A DNA stretch of 64,000 bases, from the NCBI GenBank assembly GCA_018136815.1, contig CM030938.1, positions 360,247 to 424,246 of the forward strand, written 5' to 3'. This DNA is from Isochrysis galbana (taxonomy: Eukaryota > Haptophyta > Isochrysidales > Isochrysidaceae). The notes beneath the pieces were generated by a model. The model saw only the letters and a list, made by a program, of their open reading frames with translations. It had not been told where the DNA came from and ran no database searches. Below are positions 40,923 through 52,744 of the stretch, piece after piece. Each line of letters starts with the position of its first letter. Position 1 is the stretch's first letter. The position numbers and the translations under genes were made by a program.

Positions 40923-41454
40923 GAGTGGCCTACCCTTGTAGAGAAAGTCAAGGGCGCCTTCAAGTATCTAGAGGATCGTCTGACCGATCAATGCCAGTCT
41001 CCATATGCATGTGCAGAGCAGCATCGGATCACGGGCCTTCTCCGCGCCTTCAATCCTTGCTTCGTGCAGAGTGGAAAGGTGGATGCAATGTGGGTGCAGC
41101 GGCTGGCGGCCTTGCCTTTTCTACTTAACATATCGAACATAGACGACCGGCTTTATGAGGAGCTGCCGGCATACGTGACTGCTTGCCGTGGCACGATCAT
41201 TGACCAGGCGGACGTCCAGGTTTTCACCAAGGACGTGCTCGCGTGGTGGGCATCAAACCACACGAAGTTTCCCCATTGGGCGCAAGCAAGCTGCTAGGAT
41301 GGCCCTATGTCTCAGCCCAAATTCGGCTGCATGTGAGCGCGTGTTTTCGCTTATGACCTGCATGTTTGATCCGGAAAGGGCCCGCTCTCTATCGGATCAA
41401 GTGCAAGCGTCTGTGATGTTGCGCTACAACCGCAACGCACGCCGCAAGGAATGA
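40923..41454 (+). pseudogene. hAT transposase, C-terminal fragment with dimerisation domain
   Basis: The first frame (to 41297) reads AFKYLEDRLTDQCQSPYACAE and later VFTKDVLAWWASNHTKFPHWAQ. The second (to 41454) reads LSPNSAACERVFSLMTCMFD, then LSDQVQASVMLRYN, the classic hAT C-terminal dimerisation motif (S-A-A-C-E-R-V-F-S). The frames join with one base lost or gained near 41285-41292. The DDE core is missing. A hAT-type right terminus (GCCTACCCCTA at 41744-41754) lies downstream. Confidence 0.88.
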
Positions 41455-41639
41455 CAACGTATGAGATTTGTGAGCTTGTGAGGTGTGAGGTGTGTGTAAA
41501 TGTGTGTGATATGTGATGCGGCTCCGTGTCCGTGGCGCTATACCAGCCCATATATGGTAACGCTATACTCGCGGTACTATGTACTTTCGTGTATCACGTG
41601 AATAATCATAGATAGATACATAAGTCATAAGTGCGCGAC

Positions 41640-41754
41640 GAACCATTTACGCATGTCTAATGGACATTTTGGGGGACATTTGGGTGCAAAATTTTGATGT
41701 CTCGAGACATTTTTTTCGGACATTTGGGCACAAAAAACGGGACATTACCGCCTA
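41640..41754 (+). mobile_element. Right terminus of a hAT element (third subfamily)
   Basis: It ends GCCTACCCCTA like the 56282-59016 element and carries repeated GGACATTT(GGG) subterminal motifs (41661-41725). The left terminus is not in the window, probably lost by insertion of copy 2 of the 0.9-kb element. Confidence 0.6.
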
Positions 41755-41839
41755 CCCCTATATGTTATAATAATAATTAATGTTATATCCTAGCCAACCC
41801 CACTAGCTAATTGGACACAACTTTTCCGTCCCGGAATCC

Positions 41840-42605
41840 CGCCATGCCTGACGAGCCAGGTGTCCGAGTGATACCGGGGGGTGGGGGCACTGCCCCCTCC
41901 CCTCGATATTTGTCCTCCCCCCAGTGCATGCACCGACCCCGCGCACCCCAACGCGTCCTCTCCTCGAGTCCACGCTGGGGGAAAACCCCTTTCGGGTAAA
42001 AGCAACGCAGGGGGGGGGGGGCACTCGTGAATGGGAGCCCAGAAGCGCTAATCTCTCCTCGCCGGGGCGAGTGGCCGCGGCGAGCCGCGGCCCTTCCCTC
42101 CTGGCTCTGGCGCCCCCGTCTTCTCTTACCCAAACGGGGCGAGAAGACACGTTTCTGCCGGAGGGGAGAGCTGCCGCTCCCCCCTCCCCTCCCTCTTCCC
42201 TCTTCCTCCTCTCTTCCCTGCGGCGGGGGCCCATGGCGCGCGCCTGCGGCCCCTCTTCAGGTCCCCAGGAGGCCGGCAGGGGCCTCGGAGCGCTGCTCAG
42301 GGGGCAGGTGAGGCTGGGGCATGGCCCTGGCCCCTCCTGCCTCTCCCTCGCTGGCTCTCGAGCCCCTGCCAGTCGACTGGAGCTGGCTGGGGGGTCCTGA
42401 TCAGGGGGGCCCAGGGGGAGGAGGGGCTGGTCAGAGGGATGGGCAGGCCACGACGGGCCAGGGCGGGCGAGTCAGGCAGGCCTGTGGGGAGAGGAATGGG
42501 TCAGCAGGGCTGTGTGCTCCTGGCAAGCCATCAGGCGTGCCAGGAGAGTGGGTGGTTCCTCCCCCATGGCAGGGGAGGAGTGGAGAGAGAGGGGGGCTCG
42601 TGCCC
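41840..42605 (+). repeat. Diverged relative of the 0.9-kb dispersed family
   Basis: Same organisation (poly-G near 42011, CCTCCC-rich part, GCTCAGGGGGCAGG, TGGCCCCTCCTGCCTCTCCCTCG, GGGCTCGTGCCCCCCCATGG), but strongly diverged. It is followed by GAACTAAGTATAAACTTAGTT (42615-42635), a palindrome, and another GCCTACCCCTA terminus (42636-42646). Confidence 0.5.
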
Positions 42606-42644
42606 CCCCATGGGCGAACTAAGTATAAACTTAGTTGCCTACCC

Positions 42645-43249
42645 CTATATGTAGGTTGCCACCTCCTTCAAAGAGGACCGGACGGCGCTAGACTTGCGTG
42701 GAGCCGAGTCGGCTAGAGCGCCATAGGTTACCGCAAACTCGTGTGAGACTCCCGAGAGAGCTGCTTGGAGCTTGTCGCCGTATGCGGCCTTGAATTGGTC
42801 GTGCGCGTCTTCATCGACATAAAAGATCCAAGGACCTTTGCGTCCTTTATCCATCCCATCTGGGGTGGCATCTAGACCTTCAAGCTTTGAGAGAAGGTAT
42901 TTCATGTAGGTTGCTACATCCTCACTTTTGATCTCCTTCTTGTCCTCAGCTAGCTGGGCTAGCTGAATGAAGAAAGGAGTGTCATCCGGTTCCTCCTCAT
43001 CATCATGGGGGGGTGAGGCGAATTGTGTGTTGTGTGTTTGGTTTGGCTTCGGTTCCGACTGTGGGTCCGCTCGCTTGCGCGAGGGCGGCGGTGGATGTTG
43101 GGAGGGCAGAGGTGGGGCCTTCTGTGCTTCTTGTGGTTGCTTCCCTTTGGGGCCAGCCGCCTCAGCGTACGACTTCTGTGGATTGATGTTTGAGGGGTTG
43201 GAAGCCGTAAAGGCTCCAATGATTGTTTGTTGAGTGAAGTGCCGCGGAG
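42645..43249 (-). CDS. Dispersed-element ORF, function unknown
   Basis: The open minus frame from about 43249 contains FTQQTIIGAFTASNPSN, a Pro/Lys-rich linker (SYAEAAGPKGKQPQEAQK), an acidic stretch (PPHDDEEEPDD) and a folded-looking end with DVATYMKYLLSKLEGLD and GPWIFYVDEDAHDQFKAAYGD. The frame is open further up to 43412, but similarity with 16506-16560 begins only at FTQQTI. Repetition elsewhere in the window argues for a mobile-element ORF1-like protein. Confidence 0.4.
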
Positions 43250-43689
43250 GGGGAGGAAGGAAGAGAAGACGAGTATAGAAAGAGTAGAGAACACAGTGGG
43301 AGCGCGCGAGCCCCTTCACCGCCAGACCCCTTTTGTTTATTTCTCTCTCACCTTTTACTCTCTCTCTCCTCGTCTTCCATCTAACCGCCCGACGCTGCGG
43401 CGGCGCAGCCATCTTTTTTTGTTTTGGGGGGGAATCGAGGTTTTTTTTTTCTGGGTCGGGGGATCACCAACAAATTGCAGGTTTCTGGGGTTCCGTTGAG
43501 AATTGTAGTCTTGTAGAGCATCTTGTTGGCTAGCATCCCAAGCCACATACATTGGACGAGCCATGCACCAACCGCGCACCGCGCACACCCCCATCGCGGG
43601 GTAGGGGCTCCGAAGTTGCAGCTCAAGCTACGGACCACAACAATAAGGTCTAAGGTTAAGTTAGGTTTAGGTTATCAGGTTAAGGTTAC
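43250..43689. other. Intergenic region downstream of the ankyrin/FG gene
   Basis: No gene seen. It contains GTTAAGTTAGGTTTAGGTTATCAGGTTAAGG (43650-43687), a short AGGTTA-type simple repeat just after the stop codon of the ankyrin/FG gene. Confidence 0.4.
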
Positions 43690-46600
43690 TCATGCTGGCG
43701 CAGCTTCCTCATGGTGTGAGGCAGACTTCTTCGCGACTTTGCTAGCGGTGGCGGCACCGAATAGGGAATCAGTGGGCGGGCTGCGAAAATCTGACGGCGA
43801 CGCCGTCGTAGCACATGGCGAGGCAGTCTCGTTGGCGCAAGTTTTACTCATTCCGGCGGCGGGGGCATCGAAAGCTGATGAATGCGCGCTACCAAAATCA
43901 AATCCTGACGCCGGTGGAGCATACGAGAAGGCGGTATTCGCGCTTGCGGCGGTTGTTCCGTAGAGGGATGAGGATGAACAGGTGACACGAAAGGCTGCCG
44001 TCGGTGCAGCGCACCACCTGGCAGCCCTACGCCTCCTCCTCATCTCTTTTGCCTCGCGCCTCGTTCGAGATTCCACCGCGAGTCTCGACCGCTCCTTCGC
44101 CCGCGACCGCACACCGCGACCGAAGTTGCCCTTTGTGTAGTCCTCGTAACCGAGCTCCTCGAACGACCTATTGCAGTACTCGGGCATCTTGGAGACGGAC
44201 TTGTAGTTGTATGTGAGTGTAGTTCCAAACTTGGTTTCCCTTTCGATCGAGTCGCGGTATGGCGGCTCGCCTGTGCCCTTCCACCCTTCGACACCAAATG
44301 CATTGAGAGGTGACGAAACGCTTGACAAAGCAGCCTTGGAAGGGGAGGAAGTGCACCACGCGTTGGCGGTGGGGTCACCGACAGCCAGTGAAGTCGCGCT
44401 ACCAAAACCGAATGCTGGCGCGGGGAGACCAAACGACGAGGCAGCCTTGGAGGCTGAGAGCGTCCTCGCGCCGGCGGCCGAGCCGCCAAACGCAGTCGAA
44501 GTTACGCTGCTGCAGTTGTATGCCAACACCGGCACATCACATTGCAAGCCGCCGACAGAAGCGCCATCAAGTGTTGGAGCGATGAAGGGGTGGATTTCTC
44601 GGTTGACATAAAGTCGTGAGTACCACTGCTTGGAGCAGGGCAAGGAACTGCTCCAACGGCTTGCAGCTGCGAGACGACCTTATGGAAGCGCGCGTTCTTA
44701 TCGTGTGCTTCAGCACATTTTTTTCGGGCCAAGTCCAGTGCTGAATTCCCTTTTGCCGTGCGTAGCATTGTGTCGGCACCGGCTTCTAGCAGAATGGCAA
44801 CGCAGTCGTCCCATCCATGCAAGGCGGCATAAGCCAATGGTGTCATACCAGCCACGGTGGCTGCATCGACGGAAGCGCCTGCCGCGATAAGGGCTTTGAT
44901 GTCTGCGGCCCGCCCACATTTTGCTGCCCAATGCAACGAACGCATCGTCGTCCTGTCGGCCTTTTCCAAGTTGGCCCCGTCCTTGATAGCCTTGAGCAAG
45001 GCCTCGTGGTCACCCCTCTCAGCGGCGCAGATCAGGTCATCATCGGGAGTCACGCTCTTGCTTTCGTCTACCTCGCAATTTACTTGCTCTTCCGCCGCTG
45101 TCGCGCTGCCGGAAAGAGACGCCGACACCGGTGCACCACATGGCAAGGCAGCATTGGTGGCGTTAGTCTGTCTCGTGCCGACAGTGTGGGCACCGAACGC
45201 AGGCGAAGGCGTGCTACCACAAACGAATGATTGCGCGGCTAGAGCGCACGACGAGGCAGCATCCTCATGGTGTGAGGCAGACTTCTTCGCGACTTTGCTA
45301 GTGGTGGCGGCACCGAATAGGGAATCAGTGGGCGGGCTGCGAAAATCTGACGGCGACGCCGTCGTAGCACACGGCGAGGCAGTCTCGTTGGCGCAAGTTT
45401 TACTCATTCCGGCGGCGGAGGCATCGAAAGCTGATGAATGCGCGCTACCAAAATCAAATCCTGACGCCGGTGGAGCATACGAGAAGGCGGTATTCGCGCT
45501 TGCGGCGGTTGTTCCGTAGAGGGATGAGGATGAACAGGTGACACGAAAGGCTGCCGTCGGTGCAGCGCACCACCTGGCAGCCCTACGCCTCCTCCTCATC
45601 TCTTTTGCCTCGCGCCTCGTTCGAGATTCCACCGCGAGTCTCGACCGCTCCTTCGCCCGCGACCGCACACCGCGACCGAAGTTGCCCTTTGTGTAGTCCT
45701 CGTAACCGAGCTCCTCGAACGACCTATTGCAGTACTCGGGCATCTTGGAGACGGACTTGTAGTTGTATGTGAGTGTAGTTCCAAACTTGGTTTCCCTTTC
45801 GATCGAGTCGCGGTATGGCGGCTCGCCTGTGCCCTTCCACCCTTCGACACCAAATGCATTGAAAGGTGACGAAACGCTTGACAAAGCAGCCTTGGAAGGG
45901 GAGGAAGTGCACCACGCGTTGGCGGTGGGGTCACCGACAGCCAGTGAATTCGCGCTACCAAAACCGAATGCTGGCGCGGGGAGATCACACGACGAGGCAG
46001 CCTTGGAGGCTGAGAGCGTCCTCGCGCCGGCGGCCGAGCCGCCAAACGCAGTCGAAGTTACGCTGCTGCAGTTGTATGCCCACACCGGCACATCACATTG
46101 CAAGCCGCCGACAGAATTTTCCAAGTTGGCCCCGGCTTTGAGCAAGGCCTCGTGGTCACCCCTCTCAGCGGCGCAGATCAGGTCATCATCGGGAGTCGCG
46201 CTCTTGCTTTCGTCTACCTCGCAATTCACTCGCTCTTCCGCCGCTGGCGGGCTGCCAGAAGGAGACGCCGACGCCGGTGCACCACATGGCAAGGCAGCAT
46301 TGGTGGCGTTAGTATGTCTCGTGCCGACAGTGTGGGCACCGAACGCAGGTGAACTTAAGTCAGCCGTTTCCGTCTTGATAGCTTTGAGCAGGGCCACGTG
46401 ATCAACCCTCTTGGCGGCGGAGATCAGGTCTTCATCAGGAGTCGCGCTCGTGCTGGTCCTACCCTTGCGTGCGTCACTTGCAGAGGTGAATGGTGCTGGC
46501 GACGTACCGACGGTACCGTGGAGCGAGTTGGTGGTCGTCGATGCCGCAGCTGAATGGGCAAAGAATGTCGTCTCCATCACTCGAGACTTCCCCTGCACTC

Positions 46601-49600
46601 GGGGTCGTAGGTCGTAGGCGTCGATCGGGGCGATCATGAGGGATGGAGTGTGGGCAGGCTAGGCGAGGAAAGGGCACACACGTCGTTATCGTCCCTAGCA
46701 TCAAGCTGCACCTCAGTCTGGAGGCGCAAACTCACGGCGGAGAAGTGGTTGTTCTGTTGCGCCACATCGAGGACGGTGCGACCATTCTGCACGAAGGTGT
46801 GGAGCTGGTGAGGTTCAGTTATAAGTACAAGGCAGCGACTCGCAGCAGAGGAAGCAAACGAGGAGAAATGCGATGAAGATGGCTTTTGGGTGTGCAGCGC
46901 TAAAATCCCGGGCAAGAGAATTACATAAGAGAAAGCGGGTTGCAGTTGCGGCGCCATGAGAAGGGAAGAATGTCATTCGCAGGGCGATACGTGACAGGGG
47001 GTTTGACGTGAAGAGGAGTACGAAAACATTGCGATCGGAGGGCAGAAAAGTGTTCGGTTGCAAGTGGGGGAGGACGAGGGTAGGGCTGAAGGGGGGGGGG
47101 GGGGGGAACTTTCCTTGTCCTTAGCGTCCAACTTGGCCCCGTTCTTGCGGAGAAGATGAAAGATTGAGGTATGGCCGCGATGTGCCGCCCAATGGAGAGC
47201 AGTAGATCCAGTCTGAGTCCAGGGTTAGGTAGATCATACGAGAGTAAGAGGAAGCAGATGACGTTGAGAAGAATGGGGGATCCCGCGCACGGAAAGGGGA
47301 GCGTGGAGACTTTGCAAGTGCAGTTGGCCTTGCGGCCGTGAGTTGAAGGCAAGACTGGCATGCCACACACGCGGGCAATGAACCACGTCGGGGGCCGGCT
47401 GCAAGCGCGGTTGCATGGGCAAGCATGCACCTTGTCTTGGGCGTGGACATTGGCGCCCTTCATTACCAGGAGCTCGGCCGTGGCCAGCTTGCCCCATATC
47501 ACCGCTAACATGAGTGGAGTATCACCCTGGACTCAAGCCGGTGTACGGAAAGGGAGGGAGGTGGCGGTGGGGAGGTGGCGCAAGTGTGGACGGGTGGACC
47601 GACGTAGGAATGCGGGGCACGCACGTCATTGTTCTTGGCATCGAGCGTGGCGCTTTGAACAAGCAGGAAATTGATTGCAGAGGAGTGGCCGTTCATTGCC
47701 GCGAAGTGAAGGGCTGTCTGGCCATTCTGTACCGGGGACGGGAGCACGAGTCGGCCCAGAGGAGCCGAGCGGGACCAGTAAGCGGAGGGAGGGGGACGGA
47801 GGCCTCGACGGCAAACAGCATGTCCGAGAGAGGGTGGCGAGATTGTAGCGAGGAAAGGAGAAGCGACTCTTGTCACCTCAGTACACAGGTTGCGGTGTCG
47901 TCATGGTGCCAGCCGTTAGACCGCAACGAGGGTGTGAGGGCGTCAGACAGCAAAGAGGGGCAGCCACAGTTGGACGGGGCAATGAGATGGTGAGGTGAGT
48001 AGAAGCGAAAGAGGAGGGCGGGTTGACGCACGCAATTCTGAGCGTCCACCTCGCCTTTCGCTTTGAGGAGCAAATCAACCACGGAGGAGTCATATCTAGC
48101 CGCGTAATGGAGAGCAGTGCCACCAAACTGCATGAAGGAGTCGGTAGGCGTGAGGCTGTGTGACGTCTTCAGACATAGTTGGTTGACGCGTGGGTGAAAA
48201 TATTTGGACGGAGAAGAGGGGAGAAGAGGGGAGAAGCAAACGCAATTGAAAAGGGGCGCGGTGTTGAGGCTCTGCGTGCGTAGGGGGAACTTGAGCATTG
48301 GGCATATGCGTACGACGAAGCACGCTGGAAGCGCAAGGCTGCGTGGGGAGGCACGTGCCTTGCTCGAGGCGTTCACATCGGCTCCCCTCTTTATGAGACG
48401 CTTGACCGCGGCCCGTTTGGCGAGACAGATCGCCAACATCAGTGGAGTCTCCACCTGTAACCGGCAGTTAGAGAAGAGACGGAGGGGTGGTGAGAAGTAG
48501 GGGGATGCCTTGCCCGTTCGAGCAAGCGAAGCAGGGATAGGGCACTTACGTCGTTGTCCGTGGCATCGACCATGGCCCCTCTCAGGAAAAGCGAGTCAAT
48601 CGCGGAGGTGTGGCCCTTTGGCGCACATGCAACATGATGGAGGGCAGTGAGGCCATCCTACGCAGCGGGGGAAGAGCGGGTTCCAGAGAAGAAGGCAAAT
48701 TGGAGTCAAGAAGATAACACCAGATGGAGTGAAAGGTGGAGAATGCCATGGTGAAGAGGAAGCGAAGTGCAAAGGCCCCACGAGCGGATGACCTCGACAT
48801 TTTGCTCGGATGGCGTGTTAGTCATGACAGCAATGATCCAGGGCCAGCTGAGAGCTCGGTTGCGCAGGTTGGCGCACGCCTTGTTCTTGGCGTTGACATC
48901 GGCACGCATCTTTGCCAGTTGCTTGCAAGCGGACAGCTGGCCCACGGACGTCGCCAACATCAGCGGAGAATCCATCTGCACTCGAGCCAAAGGGCGTGAG
49001 TGATATAAGAGAGGATAGAAGGCCAGGCCAATGTGAGCAAGTTGAGCGAGGAGAGGGCGCGCACGTCATTGTCCTTGGCGTCGACTTGGGCCCCTCTCGT
49101 GAGAAGCAAATTGATCACAGAAACGTGGCCCTCCCCGGCCGCATAGTGGAGGGCGGTGCGACCATCCTGCACAGGGGCGACGAAGGTGGGGGTGGGGGGG
49201 GGTCCAGAGAGAAGGATAGAAGGAGAAAAGGAGAAAACGAGGCGGAGGTGAGACAATTTGATTTATCTCGGGGCAGGAGCGCGGTTCAGAGAAGTGCAAA
49301 TCGGGAGAATTAGGGTGTATTGGCGATGTAACTACGCCCAGCACAACTGAATGAGAGGCGAGCGGCGAAGAGGGTAGGACTGGCGACGACAGTGCCATGG
49401 GGACTCCGATAGAAGACAGGCCGTGCGCAGTAAGAGTGTGCTGTGAGGCATCAAGAGATGAAGCACGCCTCATCATGGCAATGAACGGTACGATTTTGTG
49501 AACGGAGTTGTCGTCGCGTGTAGAGGAGGGTATTGCACTCGTGGGACATAGTGTCTTTAGCCGCCGGAGAAGGGGAGAGCGAGTGGGTGATCGCGGCGGG

Positions 49601-50370
49601 AGGAAAGCAGTGGGTGTGACAAGCAGGTGAGGGCCCGGAATACCTTGTCAATAGCATTTATCTTTGCGTCCCGCGTGAGGAGCGCTCGGACGGCGGAGGT
49701 GTTGCCATGTTGTGCCGCCCAGTGCAAGGCCGTGCAACCATTCTGCACCAGGTTTGGGGGGCGAAGGAAAGGTGGGTGGGATGAGGAGGGGGCTGAGCGG
49801 ATGAGGGGCAGTTAGCAGAGGTGCCAAAAAAGGGGGGAATGCAACGGAGGCGCCACCGTCGGACAGCCGCCCAAGTAGCAAGCCTCCATTCGAAGTCCAT
49901 GGGGTGGGTGGAGAACGCACGCAGAACGCAGGGCCGGCCACTAAAAGCTCATGTCAGGTGTGAGTTGGGCCAACAAGGACTGTCGCCTCGAGACAGGAAA
50001 GAAATGGAGCACGTGGGCATAGGGCGTCCAGCAAGCGAAAGCGCATGGCGATGGCAAACATGTGTGCGCCTGGGTTGGCTCGGCGCAGCACGCATTCAGA
50101 GCGGATGCCCCTCAGCGTGGCTGTACGCGAGGGCGGAGCGCGCGGGAGGCGCCATGTAGCGGATGGCAGGCAACCACTTGTCTCCCACTCCCATGCTCCC
50201 GCTTGAGTTGCTAGAGCCAGGGCATTGTATGTGCATCGTGGTCTAGAAGCGTCGTGGGACTGTTGAAAAATACGCACATCGCTGTGCTCTTCTGTGTCTC
50301 CCTCCCCGCTCTCAAGCACCGCAAGGAGCTCATGCCATTGTTGTTTGCAAGCAAGATCCACGAGTGACAT
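43690..50370 (-). CDS. Multi-exon ankyrin-repeat gene with FG-rich, Nup98-like C-terminal region
   Basis: Exons consistent in phase 0: 50370-50278 (MSLVDLACKQQWHELLAVLE), 49742-49644, 49166-49065, 48975-48880, 48657-48550, 48454-48359, 48127-48032, 47726-47625, 47526-47431, 47212-47114, 46786-46682, then 46592 down to about 44625. Each middle exon is 96-108 bp and encodes one ankyrin repeat (for example NGCTALHWAAQHGNTSAVRA, DGRTALHYAAGEGHVSVINL). The last large exon is Ala/Ser-rich with FG dipeptides (AFGFGS, SLFGAA, DFGSAHS). It holds the block YKSVSKMPEYCNRSFEELGY, then EDYTKGNFG, matching the segment next to the GLEBS site of Nup98 (S-I-x-A-M-x-x-Y-x-x-K-S-x-E-E-L-R-x-E-D-Y). It then has three more ankyrin repeats (CAAERGDHEALLKAI to LLEAGADTMLR). 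A second Nup98-like copy in another frame (44643-43690) follows. One or more exons between 50270 and 49750 are unresolved, as is the junction near 44625. Confidence 0.75.
43706..44560 (-). repeat. Tandem-duplicated Nup98-like/FG module, copy 2 (copy 1 at 45262-46116)
   Basis: 855 bp repeated at a constant offset of 1556 bp with only scattered substitutions (for example GCTAGCGGTGG versus GCTAGTGGTGG) and both frames intact. The intervening ankyrin-containing segment is also partly duplicated (44968-45230 versus 46120-46350, offset ~1150). Near identity points to a recent duplication, or to gene conversion. Confidence 0.9.
46682..49742 (-). other. One-repeat-per-exon ankyrin array with GT, GC and GA 5' splice sites
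   Basis: All introns are phase 0 and end in AG. After an ...(N)ND, NC or similar end the donor is GTGCGT, GTAAGT or GTGTGT (exons ending 49065, 48550, 48032, 47625, 46682). After a ...K end it is GTATTC (49644), GTGCAT (47431), GCGTGC (48880), GCACGT (48359) or GAAAGT (47114). Using the nearest GT in the last three would shift the phase (2, 1 and 1) and break the next ankyrin repeat, which starts cleanly in phase 0. Confidence 0.65.
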
Positions 50371-50774
50371 AGGCTTGGGTAAGGCTCTCTGCTGCGGTGG
50401 GGCCAAGGGGCAGCCGGGTCCGCAAGGTGAGCAAGGAGGGAACGCGGGTGCAGGCGCGAAACGCGCCCCCGAGCCACCTACCCACCACCCCATCCGCCCC
50501 ATCGCGCCCGCTCTCTTCCTCCGTGTCTCTGCCCCTCTCCCTTCGGCATCGTACACTCTGAGCTGAGTTCGGGCGCGGAGGGGGGGGAAGAAAAAGCCGA
50601 CCCGCTGCACTGCAGATGCGGAAGAGTTTGGGAAAGAGAAAAGGAGAACTCCAGAGAATCTCTGTTTCAGATCATCTACATCTCTCGTCATTGAGTCATT
50701 GAGCCTATCTTTCTTCATTCTAGAGACCTCTGCACTCCCCCCCCTCCTTTCTTTCTTCATTGAGCCCAAGCCGC

Positions 50775-51390
<616 letters not shown>

Positions 51391-51399
51391 AGTTGGCCG

Positions 51400-51735
51400 T
51401 GTCTGGGTCCCCTCTCTTCTGGAGCTGGTGGGAAGGCGAGGGCGGCGGCGGGGCCATGTCGAGGTCTGTGTCGGGCGGGGCCATGTCGAGGCCTGCGAGC
51501 GCTTTGGCTCCGGCGATCCGGCGGCTTGGGGCGACCCTCTCTGGTGGGGTGAGGGGCGTCGTGACGGTGGGCGGCGGCGAGGCATCTACGCATCCACGCG
51601 GGAGAATCCACTATGACAACATAAACTTCTCGGAAGAATCAATACTAATAAGGATAATAGAAAGATACGCTGCCCTGTGCAAAGCTCTATTATTCGCATA
51701 CCAAACCGACTCGGCGAGAACAGCCCAAGCGGGCA
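51400..51735. repeat. Mosaic of two dispersed coding fragments
   Basis: Minus strand 51570-51400 carries the PEPKRSQA-type fragment also at 17690-17870. Plus strand 51596-51735 carries GRIHYDNINFSEESILIRII, then ERYAALCKALLF and TDSARTA (see 27220-27330). The two abut head to head. Confidence 0.5.
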
Positions 51736-51739
51736 TGGG

Positions 51740-52744
51740 AAGACAGCAAAGAAAAGAATAGATATAGGCGACCTGAGGCTCGTATTTCACATAAGCGACA
51801 AGGGTGAGCTAAAACCCAGCGAGGAGCTGGTGGAACTAGCCACCAAGCTGAAGATCGCGCACGCTGTCGCAGAGGCCAAGGAACAAAGCAACGAAAACTA
51901 GCAAACCACGGACTCAACGAACAAGGGAGGACACCTGTAGAGGCAATGCGATCTAGACGGGACTCAACCACCGAACCGTGGCCGAGTGGACACGACCTAC
52001 GAGAGCAAGAGACCAAAAGGCCTGCGGGGGTGCGGCCCAGTTTCGCTACCATGGGCCCGGATTGGGATCCGTGCCCTGGGCAGGCCTTTTGGATCGTAAT
52101 TACGTCAGCATTCCGGGGTGACGCCCGTGGGTTGCGTGCTCGTTTGTGTGGCGAGCTTAGTGTGCACGTGAACTAAGCATAAACTTTGTTGCAGGGGCAG
52201 GGTGAAGAAAAGTCTTGAGGGAAGGGAGGGGAGCGCGCCACATCTCGACACGAAGACAAAACTCACCCCAAACCGCACGGTCAGGAATAGAATACTCCGA
52301 AAACTAAGTCGCCACAGCAACAAAGACATGAGACGAGCCCGGAGAAGAATGAAGTGAAGCGAACGGAAATCGCAGCGAGGCCTAAATGAAACGTCGAAAG
52401 CTAATGCCTCCCAAGCAATGTCCCACCTAACTTAGACGGTCGCACTAAGCACCGGATCCTTCTAGAGTACAATGGAAGTACTCAGGATTCGATGGAGGAG
52501 TGCCAAGGTTGGGCCTATAATCATTGACCTGCGTATTGACCTCACGCAGCGGGCGAGGTGGCGGCGGCGACTATGGGCAATGTGCTCGATTAACGCCCTC
52601 CGGGCCGACGACCGTGCAGCCATCTCTCGTAAGTGCGATTGCGCTTGTCCCTACTATTTGCGTTCAATAATGTAGAAGCAAGAGGCGAGACCTCCCGCAC
52701 TCTTGGCGCTGCTTCAGCGAGAGTGCAGTACGACCGGGCTACGC
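51740..52744. other. Intergenic region, no gene seen
   Basis: 3' flank of the PhyH gene. A frame at 51677-51901 continues from the dispersed coding motif but shows no domain. GAACTAAGCATAAACTTTGTTG (52171-52192) is related to the palindrome at 42615-42635. Confidence 0.4.

Noticed and set aside
51970-52060. tRNA-like start GTGGCCGAGTGG
   Set aside because: No B box or acceptor pairing follows. Probably chance, or a decayed SINE-like piece.
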